This document shows positions 1-9,066 of a stretch of 64,000 nt of DNA, piece by piece. The position numbers and the translations under genes are program-made. The number at the start of each line of letters is the position of its first letter. Within the stretch, counting starts at the first letter, position 1. The notes below the pieces were generated by a model. The model had not been told where the DNA came from. It saw nothing but the letters and a program-made list of their open reading frames with translations, and did no database searches. Source of the stretch: an uncultured Gammaproteobacteria bacterium (GTDB lineage: Bacteria > Pseudomonadota > Gammaproteobacteria > Pseudomonadales > Pseudohongiellaceae); the NCBI GenBank assembly GCA_913060975.1, contig CAJXVC010000003.1, forward strand, positions 124,001 to 188,000. The letters are read 5' to 3'.

Positions 1-2638
1 ACGCCTGTAAGGCATCACTGGTTTTGTCAGTCTGGGTGCCAATCACGCCAAGCATCATGTTTTCCGCTTCTTCACGTTGCCCCTGGGCATAGGCGGCAGA
101 GGCAGAGTAGGCCAGGGCTCGCGCTTCACGTAGTTCCTGAAAAACCACGCTGGACATGCCGCTGCCGAAATAGCTGGTATAAAGAGAAGAGGGAATACTG
201 TCTGCTTCGTTGTAAACGCCATCACCGAATTCAATCCGCACTTGCGCCTGCGCTGTTTGCTGATCGACAACCATGATTTCAGTGCTGTCAATCTCGCGAG
301 CTTTGCGCAGTCGCACCGGTGGTGTGTCGGCCAGCTCGTCTGTCAGTTCATACTGGCGACGCAATACTTCGACGACATCTTCCAATGGCAGTGAGCCGGT
401 ATAGGCCAGAGTCTGCTTGTAGTTAAGTAGTTCGGCTGGCATGGCGAGCAGTTCATCCAATTGCGCTGCCATGATCTCTTCGCCAGGCAAGGCTTCCAGC
501 ATGGGCGATTCTTCGCCATAGCGATTGTACAAATACAATGCGCGGGAAATGGCGGCCGGTGAGCTCTTTTGGTCCTGACGGTTCTTCAGCAGGATGCCTT
601 TGAGTTGTTGCAGGGTTTGCTCGTCGGCAGTGGGGTTCTTGACCAGTTCCAAGGCCAGGGCAACCGAGTCTTCAAACTGCTCGTCCAACCCGGTGACTGA
701 AATGGCAGAGCTGTTTTCGCCAGCGCCAAAGCGGAAATCACTGCCCATGCGGTACCATTCTTTCTGCAGATCCTGATTGCTCATTGTTTCAGTGCCTGCC
801 ACATCCATGAGTGCCGAGGCCAGGCCAAGTAACTCATTGGTTTCTGTGCCGACTTCAATATTGACCGAGAAGCTAAACAGGTCATTGAGTGGATTGGGGG
901 CATAATACAGTTGCACACCATCAACAAATTCCACGACGCGGTAGTCTTCATCGGCGACCACGAAATTCGGCTCAATCGGCTCGAAGTCCATATTGAGAAT
1001 GCGCGCGGCAAATTGCGACTGTCGCGTAGGATCGATTGTCACAGGATCGATGCGGGGTTTTTCAACTTCCGGAATTTCATGCTGGGCATCAACGCGATAC
1101 ACGGCCACATAATCGTTGCCGAAGTATTTGTTGGCTACATCAATCACATCTTGTTTGGTCAGCGCTTCCATTCGGGCAATTTCGCCAGAAGCATGCTCCC
1201 AGTCATCGCCTTCAATGAATGATTGACGCATCAATGCGACCCGCGCGGTATTGAATTCCAGGCTGGCTTTTTCGTTCTTTTTAAAATCATTGACGATAGC
1301 CGGCAGGATCCAGTCTTCAAATTCGCCTTGTTTTACTAGCTCGACCTGTTCCAGTAATAACTCCTCGACCTCTTCCAGCGTCTGGTCTTGCTTGGGGGCA
1401 CCGTACAGACTTTGCGTGCCGTAGTCGTTGAGAAACAGTGGTGATGATCCGGCACTGGCAACGGCTTGATTCTGTGTGAGATTCAAATTGATCAAACCAG
1501 CTGTGCGGTTATCGAGGATCATGTCAAACATCATCAGGGCTTCTTTGTCCGGGCTGTCGTTAGGCGCAGTGCGGAAAGCTATGCGAACCTCTTCCTGCCC
1601 TGGGTACTGCACAGTCATACGCTCGGCACCTTGCAAAGGGGCTTCCTGCCACGGGCCAACTTCCGGAAGTGGTTTGGCTTCCCAATCGCCAAATTCTTCA
1701 CTAATCAGGGCAATAGTCTCTTCGATGTCGATGTCGCCGCTGATAAAGATACCCATGTTATTGGGCACGTAATACGTGTCGAAATAATCACGGATATAAA
1801 CCAGTGACGGATTCTTCAAATGGTCGACGGTGCCAATTGTTGGTTGCTGTCCGTAAGGGTGTTCCTTGAATAACAATTCATCGACGGCCGTGCCGATAAT
1901 GCGGCTGCCATTGTCCAGCGTACGATTTTTCTCTTCGTAGACCGTCTCCAATTCAGTGTGAAACAAGCGAAAAACCGGGTTCACAAAGCGATCCGACTCA
2001 ATGGCTGCCCACTGTTCAAGGCGATTGGATGGCAAACCGACTTTGTAAACTGTTTCTTCGTGCCAGGTATGCGCATTCAGTCCGCTGGCACCCATCCCGT
2101 TATAGAGTTTGTCGATTTCATTGGGTACGGCATATTCCGCAGCTTGCTGAGCCACTGTATTGATCTGCGCGTAGATCTCGGCGCGACGGGCCGGATCGGT
2201 GGTGTTGAAGTGTTCCTCGTAGAGTTCGACTATTTCTTCCAGATAAGGCCGTTCTGCCTCGTAATTCAATGTACCGAGGTTACGATTGCCCTTGAAGAGC
2301 AGGTGTTCGAGGTAGTGGGCCAGACCGGTGGCATCGGCCGGATCGTGTTTGCTGCCGGCGCGCACGGCTATTTCGGCGTAGAATCGGGGTTCTTCATGAT
2401 TTTCAGTTAGATAAACACGCAGGCCGTTGTCCAGTTCATAGATCTGCGCCGCCAGGGGGTCGTCAGGATTGGCGTTATCAATACGCTGGTAGCCCGGTGC
2501 AACCGGTGCCTCGGGAGCAGACTCGGGAGTTGGTGTTGCGCCCACCTGTGGTTGTTCACTGCAGCTGGCCAGCGCCAGTAGCAAGGCAGCGGGGAACAAC
2601 TTGCCCAGAAAATTCTTGGGGTGGCGGTTAACTGTCAT
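1..2638 (-). CDS. M16 family zinc peptidase, lipoprotein (partial)
   Basis: This is a zinc metallopeptidase of the pitrilysin/insulinase family (M16), reading continuously from an ATG at 2638 to the left window edge (879 codons seen, no stop). The N-terminus has a hydrophobic segment ending in a lipobox (L-A-S-C, Cys26), so the enzyme is probably anchored in the periplasm or outer membrane. The inverted zinc motif HYLEH lies at residues 108-112 (His108, Glu111, His112), and a downstream ELETVYEEKNR stretch supplies the expected third ligand Glu. A second, non-catalytic M16 half follows, with the usual G-x-G and R-A-x-A-Y-S features near the edge. It probably degrades small peptides. It is divergent from the efflux operon to its right. 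The C-terminus is outside the window. The family call is firm; the substrate is unknown. Confidence 0.9.
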   Translation of the reverse strand, partial: MTVNRHPKNFLGKLFPAALLLALASCSEQPQVGATPTPESAPEAPVAPGYQRIDNANPDDPLAAQIYELDNGLRVYLTENHEEPRFYAEIAVRAGSKHDPADATGLAHYLEHLLFKGNRNLGTLNYEAERPYLEEIVELYEEHFNTTDPARRAEIYAQINTVAQQAAEYAVPNEIDKLYNGMGASGLNAHTWHEETVYKVGLPSNRLEQWAAIESDRFVNPVFRLFHTELETVYEEKNRTLDNGSRIIGTAVDELLFKEHPYGQQPTIGTVDHLKNPSLVYIRDYFDTYYVPNNMGIFISGDIDIEETIALISEEFGDWEAKPLPEVGPWQEAPLQGAERMTVQYPGQEEVRIAFRTAPNDSPDKEALMMFDMILDNRTAGLINLNLTQNQAVASAGSSPLFLNDYGTQSLYGAPKQDQTLEEVEELLLEQVELVKQGEFEDWILPAIVNDFKKNEKASLEFNTARVALMRQSFIEGDDWEHASGEIARMEALTKQDVIDVANKYFGNDYVAVYRVDAQHEIPEVEKPRIDPVTIDPTRQSQFAARILNMDFEPIEPNFVVADEDYRVVEFVDGVQLYYAPNPLNDLFSFSVNIEVGTETNELLGLASALMDVAGTETMSNQDLQKEWYRMGSDFRFGAGENSSAISVTGLDEQFEDSVALALELVKNPTADEQTLQQLKGILLKNRQDQKSSPAAISRALYLYNRYGEESPMLEALPGEEIMAAQLDELLAMPAELLNYKQTLAYTGSLPLEDVVEVLRRQYELTDELADTPPVRLRKAREIDSTEIMVVDQQTAQAQVRIEFGDGVYNEADSIPSSLYTSYFGSGMSSVVFQELREARALAYSASAAYAQGQREEAENMMLGVIGTQTDKTSDALQA

Positions 2639-2998
2639 AATGAGTCTCCTGACGGGTCTTGGACGGGTATTGATAGTTCGGCCCAATTGGCCTGTTGTGA
2701 CAAAGTGTTGCTGGCGTGATTGTGTCTTGCGCCGTGCGGATGATACGAACAAACTCGCAGACTATCATGGCGGACACACATGGCGAACATATTGCAATCA
2801 TGGGGTTGAATGGCGAGATTGCCAGTGCAATTGCCATCAGCGCCCTTGCAGAGCAGTCATGGTACGGAAAAAATTCAGGAAATCATATTGTTATCCCCCT
2901 TATGGAGATAACGCTTGGTCGCTCTCAAGCAACGAGTTCCAGCTCGATCAACGTATAATCCGCTAATTGTTTTCAGGCTGTACCCACGGATACCTTGG
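2639..2998. other. Divergent intergenic region, no gene seen
   Basis: About 360 bp separate the divergently transcribed M16 peptidase and TolC-like genes. Short open frames exist on both strands, but none has a plausible ribosome binding site or recognisable product. The region must hold both promoters; the only good candidate hexamer seen is a TATAAT upstream of the TolC-like gene. Confidence 0.5.
2954..2959 (+). promoter_or_regulatory. Candidate -10 box for the efflux operon
   Basis: A perfect TATAAT sits about 40 nt upstream of the chosen ATG of the TolC-like gene. No convincing -35 hexamer is present at 16-18 bp, so this is a weak prediction. Confidence 0.3.
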
Positions 2999-4696
2999 AT
3001 GTTGTTTCGAACTATCAAAACCAGCTTCAATCTGCTACTTGCCGTCCTTGCACTAGTGGGCTGCTCGGCAAGTGAAAATCGCGACAATGCCGATCGCGAG
3101 ACTTATGCAGCGATCAGCGACAAAGCAACGCTGGTGCCGGGTATGTCGGAAGCCATCAATATTGATAGTCAGGTCGAAATCGACCTGTCTGAGTTTGCCG
3201 TCAGTGAAGATTCCTATGAGTTTCTGGCTGAAGAGGCCGCCAGCGAAGTCGGGGCGCGCATCATTAGTCTCAATGCTGCCCTGAATCTGGCCTTCAAGCA
3301 CAGTCGGGAATATCAGAATCAAAAGGAAAGCCTCTACCTTGAAGCGCTTTCCCTGACTTTTGATCGCTACCGCTATACGCCGATATTCTCCGCTACTGGT
3401 GGTGCTGACTATATCTGGGATAACGAAGATCAGTTTGTGACTGACATGCAGACACTGACTGGTATGCGTGAAGTGTCCACCGCAGAGAGTGTGCAAGCAG
3501 GTACCAGTCTTGGGGCGCGCTACTTGCTCCGGGGTGGCGGCGCCATCGCGTTGAATCTGACCAATAACCTGACGCGCTTTCTTACCGGTGATATCAGTGA
3601 AGTCAGCAGCAGCGCGCTGATTGGTTCCTTTACGCAACCTTTGCTCAGAGATTTTGGTACAGCTGTAGAGACTGAGACACTCCTGCAGGCAGAGCGAGAT
3701 CTGCTGTATCAGTTGCGTGATTTCACCCGCTTTCGTAAGGAACTGGCGGTGCAAATAGCCTCGCAGTATTACTCGGTATTGTTGAACAGGGAAGTGGCGC
3801 GCAACAACTTTGACGGTCTGAATGCCAACAATCTGTCGCTGGAACGCGAACAGGCTTTTCAGGCTGAAGGCTTACGGACATTGTTACAGGTTGGTCGACT
3901 CGAACAATCCGCACTGCAAGCGGATCTGCGCTGGACCGCGTCGATTACCCGCTATAAACGCAGTCTGGATAATTTCAAGATACTGCTGGGTTTGAATGCC
4001 GACAACAATATTATTCTCGATGAAAACGAGATGGCTCTTATTAGCGAAACTGGAATGGCCAGACCGGACATCGGTTTGGATGCGGCATTGGATCTGGCAC
4101 TCAGTACTCGCCTGGATTTGTACACGTCATTGGATCAGGTTCAGGATACGGCACGCCGCATCGATGTGGCTGCCAACGCACTACAACCAGCGCTCGATTT
4201 TAGTTTCGTTGCTTCGGTGCCGGATTCAACGAGCAACACGCTGGGTGAGCTTGACTTCGAAAACGCCGTGTATTCAGCCGGCCTGAATTTTGAATTACCG
4301 TTAGACAACAAGTTAAACCGCAATAATTACCGCCGTGCGCTTATCGATTATGAAGTCGCTACGCGTGCTTACATTATCAATCAGAACAATATCAAGCTCG
4401 ATGTCATCGATGCTTATCGCCGCATGAATCAGGCGCGCAAGAGTTACGATATTAACGTCACCAGTGTGCAGATTAACGAGCGACGAGTGGAGGAAGCCGA
4501 ATTACGGGCTGAACTGGGTTTGGGTGACATTCAGGATACTGTAGATTCACAGAACGATTTAACGGCGGCGCGGACCGAACTGATCAGTTCAATTGTCGAC
4601 CACAATATAGCCAAATTGGAATTCTGGCGCGATGTCGGCCTTTTATATGTCGACGATTCCGGCCAATGGGAGGAAGGAATAGATGAGCCTCAATAA
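2999..4696 (+). CDS. TolC-like outer membrane efflux lipoprotein
   Basis: Outer-membrane channel component of a tripartite efflux or type I-like export system, about 565 residues. The ATG at 2999 is chosen because it gives a compact signal peptide ending in a lipobox (L-V-G-C, Cys22). A TTG 84 bp upstream would add an unlikely extension. Two long alpha-helical, coiled-coil-rich OEP domains follow (roughly residues 80-320 and 340-550), with the typical pattern of ALxLAL-type helix starts and Gln/Asn/Glu-rich helices. The 3' end overlaps the adaptor gene by 14 bp, indicating translational coupling. With the next three genes it forms a complete pump. The substrate cannot be inferred. Confidence 0.85.
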   Translation: MLFRTIKTSFNLLLAVLALVGCSASENRDNADRETYAAISDKATLVPGMSEAINIDSQVEIDLSEFAVSEDSYEFLAEEAASEVGARIISLNAALNLAFKHSREYQNQKESLYLEALSLTFDRYRYTPIFSATGGADYIWDNEDQFVTDMQTLTGMREVSTAESVQAGTSLGARYLLRGGGAIALNLTNNLTRFLTGDISEVSSSALIGSFTQPLLRDFGTAVETETLLQAERDLLYQLRDFTRFRKELAVQIASQYYSVLLNREVARNNFDGLNANNLSLEREQAFQAEGLRTLLQVGRLEQSALQADLRWTASITRYKRSLDNFKILLGLNADNNIILDENEMALISETGMARPDIGLDAALDLALSTRLDLYTSLDQVQDTARRIDVAANALQPALDFSFVASVPDSTSNTLGELDFENAVYSAGLNFELPLDNKLNRNNYRRALIDYEVATRAYIINQNNIKLDVIDAYRRMNQARKSYDINVTSVQINERRVEEAELRAELGLGDIQDTVDSQNDLTAARTELISSIVDHNIAKLEFWRDVGLLYVDDSGQWEEGIDEPQ

Positions 4697-6752
4697 ACAA
4701 AATCTGGGCGAAGCGCTCTGGCAGAAGCTGCCAGAATCTGCCCAGCAGAAATTGTTGGCGATCAAGGCGCGCTTTTTGGCACTGAATAAAGGTGCGCAAG
4801 CTGCAGTAGCCGGTGCTGGCGTTCTCGTGCTGGTGCTGCTGATCTCACTGGGTAGTTCCGGTGATGCGGGCAATGAGAGCCTGACCTTTACAGCTCGCCG
4901 TGGCGATCTGGATATTACTGTTTTGGAAGGTGGTGCATTGGAAGCCTTGCAGTCTCAGGAAATCCGTTCGCTGGTTAAAGGCCGGGAAGGCGTCAAGATC
5001 CTCAGTATTGTCGAGGAAGGCTATCGCGTCACTGACGAAGACGTAGAACAGGGCAAGATATTGGTTGAGTTGGATACGTCGGCACTCATCGATGAGAAAC
5101 TGAATCAGGAAATCGCCGTCGAGACTGCCGAGGCGAGTTATATCGAGCAGAAAGCAGAATACGAAATTCAGCTGAATCAGAACACAACCGAGCTCAATGA
5201 TGCGCGTCAGGCCATGCGCTTTGCGCGCCTTGATTTCGAGAAATTTCTCGGCGCCAATATAGTCGCGGACATTATTGAATCGCTGGATATTGAAGAGCGT
5301 TTAGCGCGTGCTGAAGAGGCACAAGCCAGACAGCAACAAACCGGGTCGGCACCTGTTGTCGTGCCAGAGACCACCAATACGTCAGCTGCAATTGATATCG
5401 ATTCGTTGCCAGCTCCCGTGCAGGAACGTGTGCGGCAGATGATGGCGGACAACAACGGCGAGATACCGCCGGAAATGGCGCAGCGCATGCAACGCTTTGC
5501 ACAAGGTGGTTTTACACCGGGGCAGGGTAGGCCGCGGCCGGGTGATGAATTGCCAACCACTGAACTGGCAGATGTCAGTAGCGAACCGGAAACCCTGACT
5601 CTGGAACCATTGGCTGACAGTGCCGATTCGGCGCCGCCGGTGTCGACATTGTTAATGGATGATTCCTATATGCAAATCCGCAGTTCACTGGATTTTACCC
5701 AGTATGCGGACGTGCAAAAACTGGAAGACGGCGAAGCCAAACAGCAACTGCGTGCCTTGATGGATGAATTGCAGGTTGCTCAGGAAGAATATCTGTTGGC
5801 CCAGGATCGTATTGAAGGACAGCGCCGGTTGGAAGATCGTGGTTTTATCACGCCGACTGAACTCGAAGCGGAAGAATTGAATCTCAACAAGGCCTTCAAC
5901 AAGCAGCAGGAAAAAGAAACTTCCATGCGGCTTTATATTCAGTACACGTTTCCCAAGGAAGCCGAGCAAAAGCTGTCGGACTATGAGAACGCAGTGATGG
6001 GCTTTCAGCGGCAGTTGATTGATAACGTCGCCGAAGAAGCCCAGCAACGTGCTCGCTTTCGCTCAGCCGAACGCAAGTTCAACCTCGAGCGTGTCAAACT
6101 GGCTGACGTCAACGAGCAAATCGAATTGGCCACCATTCATGCCCAACGCCCCGGCCTGGTGGTGTATGGTGCGTCAGATCAAAATTCCAACCGCTTCCGC
6201 CGTAACAATGAAGAAGCGATTCAGGAAGGCGCAACGGTGCGTGAGAGACAGGCTATTTTGACTATTCCTGACATGCGTGAAATGGCAGTGAAAGTGAATA
6301 TCCATGAATCGGCGGTGCAGCGTGTTGCTGTAGGTCAACAGGCTTCGGTGGCCATCGATGCGTTCCCGGATGAACGTCTCACTGGCGTCGTGACCAAAGT
6401 GGCTGTCGTGGCGGATTCAGGTAATTCCTTTATGAACCCGGATTTGAAAGTGTATCCCACTACGATCAAGATCGATGGCATTCATGATTGGCTGCGTCCC
6501 GGCATGAGCGCCGAAGTGGAAATACTGGTTAACAGTCTTGAAGATGTCGTCTATGTACCTTTGCAATCGGTTACCTATGCGGGCAATGAGCGCGTTGTCT
6601 ATGTCAATAATGGTGGCCGCACCGAGCGCCGGGAAGTGGAAGTAGGTACTTTTTCCGAATCGTTTATTCAGATTCGCGAGGGCCTGACCGAGGGCGAGGA
6701 AGTTCTGTTGCTCCCACCACAGCAGCAGTCTGGCACCATGGGGATCAACTAG
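4683..6752 (+). CDS. HlyD/MacA-type periplasmic adaptor, unusually long
   Basis: Membrane-fusion adaptor linking the inner-membrane ABC permease to the TolC-like channel. It has 689 residues, against about 370-480 for usual MacA/HlyD adaptors. A single membrane segment lies near residues 39-58 (Ala/Val/Leu-rich), followed by a lipoyl/barrel-sandwich half with an L-E-G-G-A start. A very long helical hairpin comes next, then the second lipoyl half and beta-barrel domains (about 480-680). The extra length is mainly a Pro/Gln/Glu-rich insertion around residues 215-330, inside the hairpin. The gene overlaps the TolC-like gene and is followed by the ATPase after 88 bp containing a hairpin. The family call is strong; the role of the insertion is unknown. 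Confidence 0.85.
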   Translation: MSLNKQNLGEALWQKLPESAQQKLLAIKARFLALNKGAQAAVAGAGVLVLVLLISLGSSGDAGNESLTFTARRGDLDITVLEGGALEALQSQEIRSLVKGREGVKILSIVEEGYRVTDEDVEQGKILVELDTSALIDEKLNQEIAVETAEASYIEQKAEYEIQLNQNTTELNDARQAMRFARLDFEKFLGANIVADIIESLDIEERLARAEEAQARQQQTGSAPVVVPETTNTSAAIDIDSLPAPVQERVRQMMADNNGEIPPEMAQRMQRFAQGGFTPGQGRPRPGDELPTTELADVSSEPETLTLEPLADSADSAPPVSTLLMDDSYMQIRSSLDFTQYADVQKLEDGEAKQQLRALMDELQVAQEEYLLAQDRIEGQRRLEDRGFITPTELEAEELNLNKAFNKQQEKETSMRLYIQYTFPKEAEQKLSDYENAVMGFQRQLIDNVAEEAQQRARFRSAERKFNLERVKLADVNEQIELATIHAQRPGLVVYGASDQNSNRFRRNNEEAIQEGATVRERQAILTIPDMREMAVKVNIHESAVQRVAVGQQASVAIDAFPDERLTGVVTKVAVVADSGNSFMNPDLKVYPTTIKIDGIHDWLRPGMSAEVEILVNSLEDVVYVPLQSVTYAGNERVVYVNNGGRTERREVEVGTFSESFIQIREGLTEGEEVLLLPPQQQSGTMGIN

Positions 6753-6766
6753 CCATTGGTAACAGC

Positions 6767-6791
6767 AGCCACTTGAAACCAGCAAGTGGCT
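6767..6791 (+). terminator. Intra-operon hairpin, possible attenuator
   Basis: A perfect 9-bp stem AGCCACTTG/CAAGTGGCT with a 7-nt loop is followed by TTTCTTCCT. It lies between the adaptor and ATPase genes. The broken T-run suggests a weak terminator or an mRNA-processing/stability element that sets the ratio of adaptor to ABC subunits. Confidence 0.45.
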
Positions 6792-6840
6792 TTCTTCCTG
6801 TTGACTGTGCCCCAGATCAAGCGATGGACAATTTGCGATT

Positions 6841-7590
6841 ATGACTTCAACTTCTTCCTCAGGTATTGGCTCGACTGCCGGGGCTCGTACAACCAGTGCG
6901 CGGCCGCCCCAGACCGTCGTCGCGCGTCTCGAAGATATTCGCAAGACCTATAACATGGGGGCATTGGCAGTACAGGTGTTGCATGGCATCTCCATTGACT
7001 TCTACGGTGGAGACTACATCTCCATCATGGGGCCGTCCGGTTGCGGCAAGTCCACATTGATGAATATTCTTGGTTGTCTGGATCAGCCAACCTCAGGAAA
7101 GTATTTTCTCGGTGATGAAGATACCTCGCAGATGCCCGATGATGAATTGTCCACCATCCGCGGCGCGCGACTTGGTTTTATTTTTCAGTCCTACAATCTG
7201 ATTCAGCAACTTAACGTGCTGGAAAACATCGAAATGCCGCTGTTTTATCAAGGCTATTCTGAAGCTGAAAGTCAGGAGATAGCCATGGCGCTGGCAGAGC
7301 GCGTCGGCCTTGGTGATCGTGTGCATCATAAGCCGTTTGAATTGTCCGGTGGTCAGCAGCAACGTGTCGCAATCGCCCGGGCGTTGTCGGTAGATCCGTT
7401 GATTATTCTGGCTGACGAACCTACCGGCAATCTTGACTCCAAGTCCGGGGCAGAAATCCTCAATTTGTTCGATGAACTTCACAGTCAGGGCAAGACACTG
7501 ATCATGGTGACTCACTCTGATGAGCTGGCCGAACGTTCTGATCGCCAGATTCGCTTGCTCGACGGCAGGGTTGAGAGTGATGAACGATGA
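6841..7590 (+). CDS. MacB-type ABC transporter ATP-binding protein
   Basis: Cytoplasmic ATPase of the efflux pump, 249 residues. Walker [10 protein letters not shown] is at about residues 64-72, the Q-loop at FIFQSYNL, the signature LSGGQQQR near 167, Walker B LIILADEP near 187 and the switch His in MVTHS. The sequence [17 protein letters not shown] and the A-D-E-P-T-G-N-L-D block are typical of the MacB/LolD/FtsE group. The first 25 residues are Ser/Thr/Ala-rich and precede the normal ABC start. Its TGA overlaps the permease ATG (ATGA), so the two subunits are translationally coupled. Confidence 0.95.
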   Translation: MTSTSSSGIGSTAGARTTSARPPQTVVARLEDIRKTYNMGALAVQVLHGISIDFYGGDYISIMGPSGCGKSTLMNILGCLDQPTSGKYFLGDEDTSQMPDDELSTIRGARLGFIFQSYNLIQQLNVLENIEMPLFYQGYSEAESQEIAMALAERVGLGDRVHHKPFELSGGQQQRVAIARALSVDPLIILADEPTGNLDSKSGAEILNLFDELHSQGKTLIMVTHSDELAERSDRQIRLLDGRVESDER

Positions 7591-8942
7591 GTGATTTAAC
7601 GCTCGGTTCGGCGTCCGCCTCGCCACCGACCCGCTCCCGGCCAGTGAGTACGTTCAATCTTGTTCGCTTCAAGAAAATCACCCAGGTAGGCTTGAAGAGC
7701 ATTTACAGCCACGGGCTCCGCTCCTTGTTGACCATGCTGGGTATTGTCATTGGTGTTGCCGCCGTAATTGCCATGTTGGCGGTTAGCGAGGGCGCCAGTT
7801 ATGAGGCGCAGCAACAATTCCGAGACCTCGGTGCCAGCAATATTCTTCTCAAGAGTGTGAAACCGGCAGAAGTGGAAGAGACGTCGCGCAGCGGGTTCGG
7901 CCCTCCGCAGGCGATCATTTACGGACTGACTTTTGCAGATATTCGCACTATCCAGGACAGTATCCCCGGTGTAACCAATGTCATCGCGTCGCGCATTGTG
8001 AAGAAGAATGTCTGGAATCTGGGTAACAGCATGAATACCGATATCGTTGGCACATCGGTGGACTACCCAACCTCACGAAACTACAACTTGCGGGCCGGGC
8101 GTTTCTTTACCGAGTCTGAAGTACGTGATCACGCCAATATCGTTGTGCTTAGCGATGAAGTGGCGAGCGTGCTGTTTCCTATTGATAATCCAATTGGCAA
8201 GTCCGTGCGCATCGATGGTGACTATTACAATGTGGTCGGCATCATGGAATCTGAGGGTTTTTCCAATCTTGGTCAGAATCAGGCCGGGAGCTCCAATGCT
8301 GCACCGAGTCGTATTTTTCTGCCTATTACTTCTTCTCGTACCCGCTTTGGCGAGACCACGACTCGGCAGACAGCCGGCGGGCAGGAATCGGAAACAGTGG
8401 AGCTGCACGAAGCGATTATTCAGGTCGCCGATCAAGAGACTGTGATTCAGGTCGGCGAGGTAATAGAACAGATTTTGCAGCGCCGTCATGACGACGTGGA
8501 CTATGCCGTGGAGATTCCTCTGGCCTTGCTTCGCCAGGCTGAAGAAAGCGCCTTGCGGGATCAGATTGTCGCGGGCGCGATCGCCGGCATCTCATTGCTG
8601 GTCGGTGGTATCGGGATCATGAATATCATGCTCGCCTCGGTCACAGAGCGTACTCGCGAAATAGGCATCAGGCGAGCGCTTGGTGCCAAGAAGCGCGATA
8701 TCGTTATGCAATTCCTCATCGAGGCAGTCATTTTGTCAGGGGTGGGAGGATTGATTGGTGTAGTGCTCGGGGTATCCATTCCTATTCTGATCTCTTTTTT
8801 CTGGGGTATGACGACAATCGTGACGCCACTGGCACCAATATTGGCGTTTTCGATCTCGGCCATAATCGGAGTGGTTTTTGGTATTTATCCGTCCATGCGC
8901 GCGGCTGACATGGATCCGGTGGAAGCGCTGCGCCACGAATAA
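7587..8942 (+). CDS. MacB/FtsX-type ABC transporter permease
   Basis: Inner-membrane permease of the efflux pump, 451 residues, of the MacB type. A transmembrane helix lies near residues 42-65, followed by a large periplasmic MacB-PCD domain (about 70-320) and three C-terminal membrane helices (about 325-445). The FtsX-type signature includes GGIGIMNIML and ERTREIGIRRALGA, and the protein ends in the usual DPVEALRHE. The ATPase is a separate gene rather than fused as in E. coli MacB. It is coupled to the ATPase by a 4-bp overlap and is the last gene of the four-gene operon. The fold and role are clear; the substrate (drug, peptide, lipid or siderophore) is not. Confidence 0.95.
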   Translation: MSDLTLGSASASPPTRSRPVSTFNLVRFKKITQVGLKSIYSHGLRSLLTMLGIVIGVAAVIAMLAVSEGASYEAQQQFRDLGASNILLKSVKPAEVEETSRSGFGPPQAIIYGLTFADIRTIQDSIPGVTNVIASRIVKKNVWNLGNSMNTDIVGTSVDYPTSRNYNLRAGRFFTESEVRDHANIVVLSDEVASVLFPIDNPIGKSVRIDGDYYNVVGIMESEGFSNLGQNQAGSSNAAPSRIFLPITSSRTRFGETTTRQTAGGQESETVELHEAIIQVADQETVIQVGEVIEQILQRRHDDVDYAVEIPLALLRQAEESALRDQIVAGAIAGISLLVGGIGIMNIMLASVTERTREIGIRRALGAKKRDIVMQFLIEAVILSGVGGLIGVVLGVSIPILISFFWGMTTIVTPLAPILAFSISAIIGVVFGIYPSMRAADMDPVEALRHE

Positions 8943-9066
8943 TCCCTCCCGGGTTACCACGCCGCGCTGTTCCGATTTGTCTAACTGACGTCAGCGGTCT
9001 ATGCTTCCTCCTTATTGAAATCACTATCCCGCATATTCATAGATGCAATGAGCCCCCGGATCGGCC

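Noticed and set aside
2601..2966. Overlapping small open frames between the M16 and TolC-like genes
   Set aside because: No ribosome sites, no recognised domains, and frames on both strands overlap each other in a promoter region.
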